Below, piece after piece: positions 51,391 to 55,975 of a stretch of 55,975 nucleotides of DNA. Within the stretch, counting starts at the first letter, position 1; each line of letters opens with the position of its first letter. Below the pieces are notes generated by a model. That model was not told the origin of the DNA, made no database searches, and saw nothing but the letters and a program-made list of their open reading frames with translations. The stretch covers positions 1 to 55,975 of the forward strand of contig JACQFI010000005.1 of assembly GCA_016200135.1 (NCBI GenBank), written 5' to 3'. This DNA is from Planctomycetota bacterium (GTDB lineage: Bacteria; Planctomycetota; SZUA-567; H5-PLA8). The translations under genes and the position numbers were made by a program.

Positions 51391-52037
51391 TTCAGGCTCC
51401 GCGCATGGTTGAGGTTCTCGAGCGCGCCTTCGTAGAGTGGCGCGAGTTCCGCGCGCTCCTCGCTCGTGGTCAGGCTCAAGTAGGCTTTCACGGCCCGGTC
51501 CAGCATCTCCTGCATGTTACCGGCCGCGAACGCCTGGCGCATCTTCTCCTTCTCTTCCGGCGGGAGGTTCTCCATCCGCTCGCGGTTCTCGCGCTGGCGT
51601 TCCTTGGCTTCTTCGACGAAGGCCGCGCGTTCTTCCTTGTTCAGCTTGCGGTAGCGCTCGAGCTGCACCTGGAGGCCGCGATCCAGCGTCTTCTCGACGA
51701 AGCGCAGGCGATCCGCCGGCGCCTGCCGCTGTATGAACCGCCGCGCCTCGTCGCTCTGCATCACCGCGCGCCGCTCGTCCGCGTTCATGCGGTTCACTTG
51801 CGCGATGGCGTCGTCGACGCTCATGCTCGCTTGCTCGTCGGCCATCTTCCCGCGCAACTCTTCGCCGGTCATGTCGCGGAAGCGCTCGGTCAGCGTCCGG
51901 CCACCCGCGTAGCATGCGGCCAGAATCGCGGCCAGCACCGCCGCCGCGCCGGCCCAGCGCCAGACGGCGCCGCGCGGCTTGGCCAGCGGGCTGTAGCCCA
52001 CGGCCGGCGGCGGTTGCGGACGCTTCACCTCGGCCAT
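51387..52037 (-). CDS. Membrane-anchored helical (coil) protein
   Basis: 216 residues; a short Pro-rich N-terminal tail, one membrane helix (about 27-46, WRWAGAAAVLAAILAACYAGG), then a long charged helix with a high content of Glu, Arg, Lys and Met (RFRDMTGEELRGKMADEQASMSVDDAIAQVNRMNADERRAVMQSDEARRFIQRQAPADRLRFVEKTLDRGLQVQLERYRKLNKEERAAFVEEAKERQRENRERMENLPPEEKEKMRQAF). This resembles DUF3106-type periplasmic helical proteins. Function unknown. First gene of the five-gene minus-strand operon, overlapping the pseudopilin start. Confidence 0.65.
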   Translation of the reverse strand: MAEVKRPQPPPAVGYSPLAKPRGAVWRWAGAAAVLAAILAACYAGGRTLTERFRDMTGEELRGKMADEQASMSVDDAIAQVNRMNADERRAVMQSDEARRFIQRQAPADRLRFVEKTLDRGLQVQLERYRKLNKEERAAFVEEAKERQRENRERMENLPPEEKEKMRQAFAAGNMQEMLDRAVKAYLSLTTSEERAELAPLYEGALENLNHARSLK

Positions 52038-52298
52038 TCAAAAACTCCCGGCGAATCGGATGCCCTTCAGTTCAGACGCCCAACAAAGTGATTATACGAT
52101 CAAATGTCCGGCCATTTCCCATCGTATCGGAACGCACGATATGTAAAAGGGTTAAGCCGTGCGTTGCATGAGCGAACGTGTAGGGTTTCTCCCATGCCTG
52201 TAGAAGAACGCCGCGCCGGGCCGCGAAGCCCAAACCGGAACTTGCCGCACGCGCGAGAACTTCCTATCCTGCCACGGCAATCAAGGAGCAATGGATCC

Positions 52299-54035
52299 AT
52301 GGCCGAACGCGAGACCCTCGAGGTGGACGTGCTGGTGGTGGGCGGCGGCGTGGCGGGGCTCGCCTGCGCCATCAACATCCACGAACGCGTCGGAACCCAA
52401 GAACGCCTGAACCCCGACCGCAAACCGCAGAAGCCGAACATCCTTGTGATCGAAAAGGGCATACACGTCGGCGCGCACGCCCTCAGCGGCTGCGTCCTGG
52501 ATGTCCGCGGCCTCGACGAACTGATCTACGACTGGCGCCACCAGAAGGCGCCGATCAAGCAGCAGGTGACCGACGAAGAAGTCGCGATGCTGACGCCGTG
52601 GTTCAAGGCCCCGCTCCCGCCGCCGCTGATCCCGCCATATCTGCGCAACGAAGGCAACTTCATCGTCAGCCTGGGCGATGTGACCGCCTGGATGGGCGCG
52701 CAGGCCAAGAAGCGCGGCATCGAAGTACTGGAAGGCGTGCCCGGCGCGGAACTGCTTACGTACGGCGACACGGTGCTGGGCGTCCAGTGCGGCGACAGCG
52801 GCGTGGGCAAGGACGGCAAGCCCACCGCGAACTTCCAGCCCGGCGCACGCATTCATGCGCGGGTGACGGTCTTCGCAGAAGGCGTGCGCGGCAGCCTGAC
52901 CAAGAAACTGGTCAAGCAGTTCAAACTCGATGCCGACCGCAATCCGCAGACCTACGCCACCGGCGTGAAGGAACTCTGGGAATTGCCCGAAGGCGCGTTC
53001 CCCGCCGGCAAGGTGCTGCATACGCTCGGCTATCCGCTGCAGCACGCGCCGCACGAGATGTTCGCGACCGACGCCTTCGGCGGCAGCTTCCTCTACGGGC
53101 TCGACGAGACGCATCTGGCCATCGGCTTGGTGGGCGGGCTCGACTACCACGACCCGAGCCTCGACATCCACAACGAGTTCCAGCGCCTGAAACTGCATCC
53201 CGCGATCAAGCCCATCCTCGAGAAGGGCAAGATGGTCGCCTACGGCGCGAAGGCGATCCCCGAAGGCGGATACTACTCGATGCCGCGCTTCTACGGCAAC
53301 GGCTTTGTAATCGTCGGCGACGCGGCGAGTTTCCTCAACGCGGCGCGCTTAAAAGGCGCGCATCTCGCCATCAAGTCGGGCATGCTCGCGGGCGAAGCCA
53401 TCGTCGAGGCCCTGCTCGCGCGGGATTACTCCGCCAAGCGCCTGGGCCGCTACGAGGACCTCTTCCAGACTTCTTGGGCCAAAGAAGAACTCTTTTCCGT
53501 GCGCAACTGGCGCCAGGCATATGCGAACGGGATGTACACCGGCGCGCTCAACGACCTGGCCCAGCGCGCGACCGGCGGCCGCGGCATTACCGATCCGCTG
53601 ACGGTTCAGGCGGACCACGCGAACACCGAACTCCTCGAACGCCACCACCCCGACGAGGTTCCTCCGCAGAAAGTTAAACCCGACGGCAAGATTACGTTCG
53701 ACAAAGTCACGAGCGTCTACCATTCGGGCACGGTTCACGAAGAGAACCAGCCCTGTCATCTCGTGGTGCCCGATCTGGGCATCTGCGTGCATCGCTGCAC
53801 GAAGGAATACGGCAACCCGTGCCAGAACTTCTGCCCCGCGGGGGTGTACGAGTGGATTCCGCCGTTGCCGACGAAGGAGTTTGGCGCGCAGTTCGGCGAA
53901 CACAATAAGGGGCACTTGCAGATCAATGCGGGCAACTGCGTGCACTGCAAGACCTGCGATATCAAGGATCCGTACGAGAACATCACCTGGGTCACGCCTG
54001 AAGGCGGCGGCGGGCCGCGCTACCAGAAACTTTAA
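52299..54035 (+). CDS. Electron transfer flavoprotein-ubiquinone oxidoreductase
   Basis: 578 residues from the ATG at 52299, chosen because AAGGAG lies 10 bases upstream. FAD-binding motif: VDVLVVGGGVAGLACAINIHERVG. The quinone-site and membrane-binding regions are present by similarity, and the C-terminal domain carries the [4Fe-4S] cluster: NCVHCKTCDIKDP with a preceding HRCTKEYGNPCQNFCPAGVYEW (the Cys pattern of ETF-QO). The family ending WVTPEGGGGP is complete. It passes electrons from ETF (fatty-acid or amino-acid oxidation) to the quinone pool on the inner membrane. No etfAB is present in the window. The length and motif order are normal. Confidence 0.95.
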   Translation: MAERETLEVDVLVVGGGVAGLACAINIHERVGTQERLNPDRKPQKPNILVIEKGIHVGAHALSGCVLDVRGLDELIYDWRHQKAPIKQQVTDEEVAMLTPWFKAPLPPPLIPPYLRNEGNFIVSLGDVTAWMGAQAKKRGIEVLEGVPGAELLTYGDTVLGVQCGDSGVGKDGKPTANFQPGARIHARVTVFAEGVRGSLTKKLVKQFKLDADRNPQTYATGVKELWELPEGAFPAGKVLHTLGYPLQHAPHEMFATDAFGGSFLYGLDETHLAIGLVGGLDYHDPSLDIHNEFQRLKLHPAIKPILEKGKMVAYGAKAIPEGGYYSMPRFYGNGFVIVGDAASFLNAARLKGAHLAIKSGMLAGEAIVEALLARDYSAKRLGRYEDLFQTSWAKEELFSVRNWRQAYANGMYTGALNDLAQRATGGRGITDPLTVQADHANTELLERHHPDEVPPQKVKPDGKITFDKVTSVYHSGTVHEENQPCHLVVPDLGICVHRCTKEYGNPCQNFCPAGVYEWIPPLPTKEFGAQFGEHNKGHLQINAGNCVHCKTCDIKDPYENITWVTPEGGGGPRYQKL

Positions 54036-54095
54036 GGGGTCTTCGCGCACACAACCGAACCCTGTGCATCGTCCGCCTGCTCGATGTAGAACGGG

Positions 54096-54874
54096 CTAGC
54101 GGCTAAAGAGCGCGCCCAAAGCCCACCACATGCGGGCTTGATATCGGAAGGCCAGAAAACTCAACGCCAGCGTTGCCAGGCTGCAGAGCAGAAAAAAGAA
54201 CGCCACGGTCCCCACGCTCATCCCAAGGTCCATCGCCACGATAGAGAAGTCGTTCCCGTGCAAGCCGAGTTTGCTCTGCTCGTACCAATAGCGTTCGTGG
54301 CGCTCGTCGCGAGCCGGAAGCTGAACCACACGTCCCACAGCACGATGAAGAATCCGCAGGCTGAATACAGCGGCCGCTCCAGCGGATTGATCACCGCGCT
54401 GCCGCTCCAGCCGCGGTAGAGAAAGATCCCCGCGATAACGAGCTCGAAGCCGTGGCCCATGAACGAGATCACGGTCTCATGCGCATGCGTGAACGCGAGC
54501 AACGCGTACAGTCCCGCCAGCACACCAAAGAAAATCAGCGCCGCCCGGTTTCGAAAGAAGAACGCCGCGGCTGCGAGGTGTGCGGCCAGGATCAGCCAGC
54601 GCAGGGAAGGCGACGGATCCTGAATCATCGTCACGCCGCCGCCGAAATTCAGATCGAAGGCCGGAACCGATGGACGCGCGAAATAGCAGCCGAAGAGCGC
54701 ATGGCCCATCTCGTGGGCAAGCGTGACCAAACCGTGCAGCGCGACCCCGGCGCATGGGATGGCGAAGGCCAGCACGGCCAAGCCAAGCCCTGTACCCACA
54801 TGGGAGAGCACTTTGGCGTCCAGCGCGCGCGGCGCGAACGGATCGGTTTTTGGTGGATGCGGCTGAGTGGCCAC
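54096..54874 (-). pseudogene. Frameshifted M50-like membrane metallopeptidase
   Basis: Two overlapping frames make one protein: 54218-54874 (MATQPHPPKTDPFAPRALDAKVL..., with HEMGH as HExxH at about residue 54-58 in LVTLAHEMGHALFGCYFARPSVPAFDLNFGGG) and 54096-54338 (DERHERYWYEQSKLGLHGNDFSIVAMDLGMSVG..., ending in a membrane helix and RYQARMWWALGALFSR). Adding one base near 54305-54315 joins them as ...WFSFRLADERHERYWYEQ..., so a one-base deletion or a sequence error breaks the gene. HExxH and several membrane helices fit M50-type or related membrane proteases. The start is GTG at 54874, 10 bases after the stop of the cyclic-nucleotide-binding gene, so both form a unit. Function unknown. Confidence 0.65.
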
Positions 54875-54884
54875 AGCGGCCGGG

Positions 54885-55379
54885 TCAGATATTCATCGCC
54901 CGGTAGTCCTGGCCTGCCTTCATTCGTTTCATGCGCGAACTCAATTCCGCGATGGTCTTGTCGGCGTAAATGAGGCGTTCGCCCAGCAGGCGCGCGAGGT
55001 TTACGCAGATCAGCAGCGCGGTCATGTTCTTCTCTTCAATCTTCTGGTGGAAGGTCTCCAAAGGCAGCAGGCCCAGCAGACATTTGGTCTGCGCGCGGAT
55101 GGTTGAGCTGCGGCGCGTATTGATCAGGAGCGAGATCTCACCGAAGAACGACGGCGCTTCGAGATCCGCGAGCCGGATCTTGCCCTTCGCGGTGCTCTTG
55201 ACTACGGCCACTTGGCCCGAGCAGAGCAGATACAGACCGTTGGGCTGCGACCCTTCCTTGAAGACGAGTTCCATCGGAGCCACCTCTATGCGCTGCAGCC
55301 ACTGCATGAGTTCGGCCAGGTTTTCCTTCGAGAGACCTTTGAAGATGTCGATGCGCTTCACGATGTTATGGTTGAGCAT
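54885..55379 (-). CDS. Cyclic-nucleotide-binding domain protein without DNA-binding domain
   Basis: 164 residues from the ATG at 55379, chosen because AAAGGAGA lies just upstream. The cNMP-binding fold is clear: FKGLSKENLAELMQWLQRIEVAPMELVFKEGSQPNGLYLLCSGQVAVVKSTAKGKIRLADLEAPSFFGEISLLINTRRSSTIRAQ, with the phosphate-binding cassette FGEISLL...RRSSTI. A helical end (ALLICVNLARLLGERLIYADKTIAELSSRM) follows, but there is no helix-turn-helix, so it is not a CRP-type regulator; it may act as a signal-responsive partner protein. Followed by the frameshifted membrane metallopeptidase gene. Confidence 0.88.
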   Translation of the reverse strand: MLNHNIVKRIDIFKGLSKENLAELMQWLQRIEVAPMELVFKEGSQPNGLYLLCSGQVAVVKSTAKGKIRLADLEAPSFFGEISLLINTRRSSTIRAQTKCLLGLLPLETFHQKIEEKNMTALLICVNLARLLGERLIYADKTIAELSSRMKRMKAGQDYRAMNI

Positions 55380-55544
55380 GCCACGGTCTCCTTTCGAACG
55401 AAGCCGGCAAAGGTTCTGAATTGGACAGGGGCATCCTAAGCGATGGCGTGAATTTGCAACGTCCAATTGAACGCGCCCAAGGCGCGGTTTTTATCTCGCA
55501 ATCCGGCCTTGCCATGCATGGCGCGCAAACGGAAAGTAAGCGGT

Positions 55545-55975
55545 GTGAGCGCAGCGCCGAACCCGGAACTGCCCTGGCTCGCCGCACTGGCAGAGCCCAC
55601 GGCCTACCCGCATCCGTGCGGGCGGATCGAGATTCTGCATACGCATCTCTCCGTGGTCGCGCTCACAGGCGAGTTCGCTTACAAGCTCAAGAAGCCGATG
55701 GATTATGGTTTCGCGAACTTCTCCACGCTGGAACTGCGCAAACGTTTCTGCGACGCCGAACTGCGCCTGAACCGCCGCACCGCGCCGCAAGTCTACCTGG
55801 ACGTCGTTCCGCTCGTCCGCATCGCGGCGGGCTGGACGTTCGGCGGCGCGGGCGCGCCCGCGGAATTCGCCGTCAAGATGCGCCAGTTCGAACCGCAGCA
55901 GCGCCTGGACCGCGTGGCCGCGCGCGGCGAACTCTCCTCCGCGCTCATCGATACCATCGCCGCCCGGGTCGCCGA
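55545..55975 (+). CDS. Aminoglycoside-phosphotransferase/AAA ATPase-type protein, 3' end outside window
   Basis: The frame is open to the window end. The GTG at 55545 has GGAAAG upstream and is preferred; an ATG at 55518 in the same frame has no ribosome binding site. The visible 143 residues (IEILHTHLSVVALTGEFAYKLKKPMDYGFANFSTLELRKRFCDAELRLNRRTAPQVYLDVVPL) match the N-terminal part of bifunctional aminoglycoside phosphotransferase/ATP-binding proteins (a P-loop kinase-like domain follows in complete members). Function of these proteins is poorly known. The downstream part lies outside the window. Confidence 0.8.
   Translation, partial: MSAAPNPELPWLAALAEPTAYPHPCGRIEILHTHLSVVALTGEFAYKLKKPMDYGFANFSTLELRKRFCDAELRLNRRTAPQVYLDVVPLVRIAAGWTFGGAGAPAEFAVKMRQFEPQQRLDRVAARGELSSALIDTIAARVA

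Noticed and set aside
1..55975. CRISPR arrays, tRNA genes, rRNA genes, prophage or transposase genes
   Set aside because: None could be recognised by reading; a tRNA scan and a repeat finder were not run, so absence is not proven.

Overview
The window looks like chromosomal DNA of a Planctomycetota or related PVC-type bacterium (inference). Pointers: two very large Ser/Thr kinases with transmembrane and extracellular domains, an ECF sigma factor next to a membrane-anchored partner, two bactofilins, a pseudopilin with a C-terminal H...DG motif, DUF1961- and DUF3352-like proteins, a metal-independent hpf-ptsN-yvcK-HPr regulatory cluster, and GC-rich codon use with GTG and TTG starts. No rRNA, tRNA, CRISPR array, transposase or phage gene was seen.

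Left end (1-11.4 kb): the tail of a PTS EIIA-type protein, a DUF1275-STAS membrane protein on the minus strand, then a tight seven-gene plus-strand operon (2063-11436). It encodes a membrane complex of the hydrogenase-4/complex I family: two tandem HyfB-like antiporter subunits, HyfC, HyfE, HyfF, a HyfG-like large subunit and a HyfH-HyfI fusion. The large subunit lacks the cysteine motifs that bind NiFe, so this is an energy-converting-hydrogenase-related (Ehr) complex and probably not a hydrogenase. This block uses more AT-rich codons than the rest.

Middle (11.5-33.3 kb): on the minus strand a BNR-repeat protein, a MoaD/ThiS-like protein, a secreted transglutaminase-like protein and metG; then a Gfo/Idh/MocA oxidoreductase, an ECF sigma and anti-sigma-like pair, a DUF3788 protein, a kinase whose activation segment is missing, a metallophosphoesterase, the hpf-ptsN-yvcK-HPr cluster, a large secreted protein, a DUF1961 protein, and two bactofilin genes, one with an in-frame TAG near its start.

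Right part (33.6-56 kb): a 1406-residue kinase, a GT4 glycosyltransferase, a carrier of MFS/ATP-ADP-translocase type, the thrC-dapB pair, an FHA protein with a CPBP protease, a zinc-ribbon Ala/Glu-rich membrane protein, a sarcosine-oxidase-like flavoenzyme, a five-gene minus-strand operon (coil protein, pseudopilin, anchored protein, ABC ATPase, ABC permease), ETF-ubiquinone oxidoreductase, a cyclic-nucleotide-binding protein followed by a frameshifted membrane metallopeptidase, and the start of an aminoglycoside-phosphotransferase/AAA-type protein.

Beyond genes, the window carries a dispersed double-hairpin repeat with an identical 20-mer in three intergenic regions, a 27-bp exact inverted repeat around the start of the transglutaminase gene, a heptad repeat forming a terminator-like hairpin, and several Rho-independent terminators.
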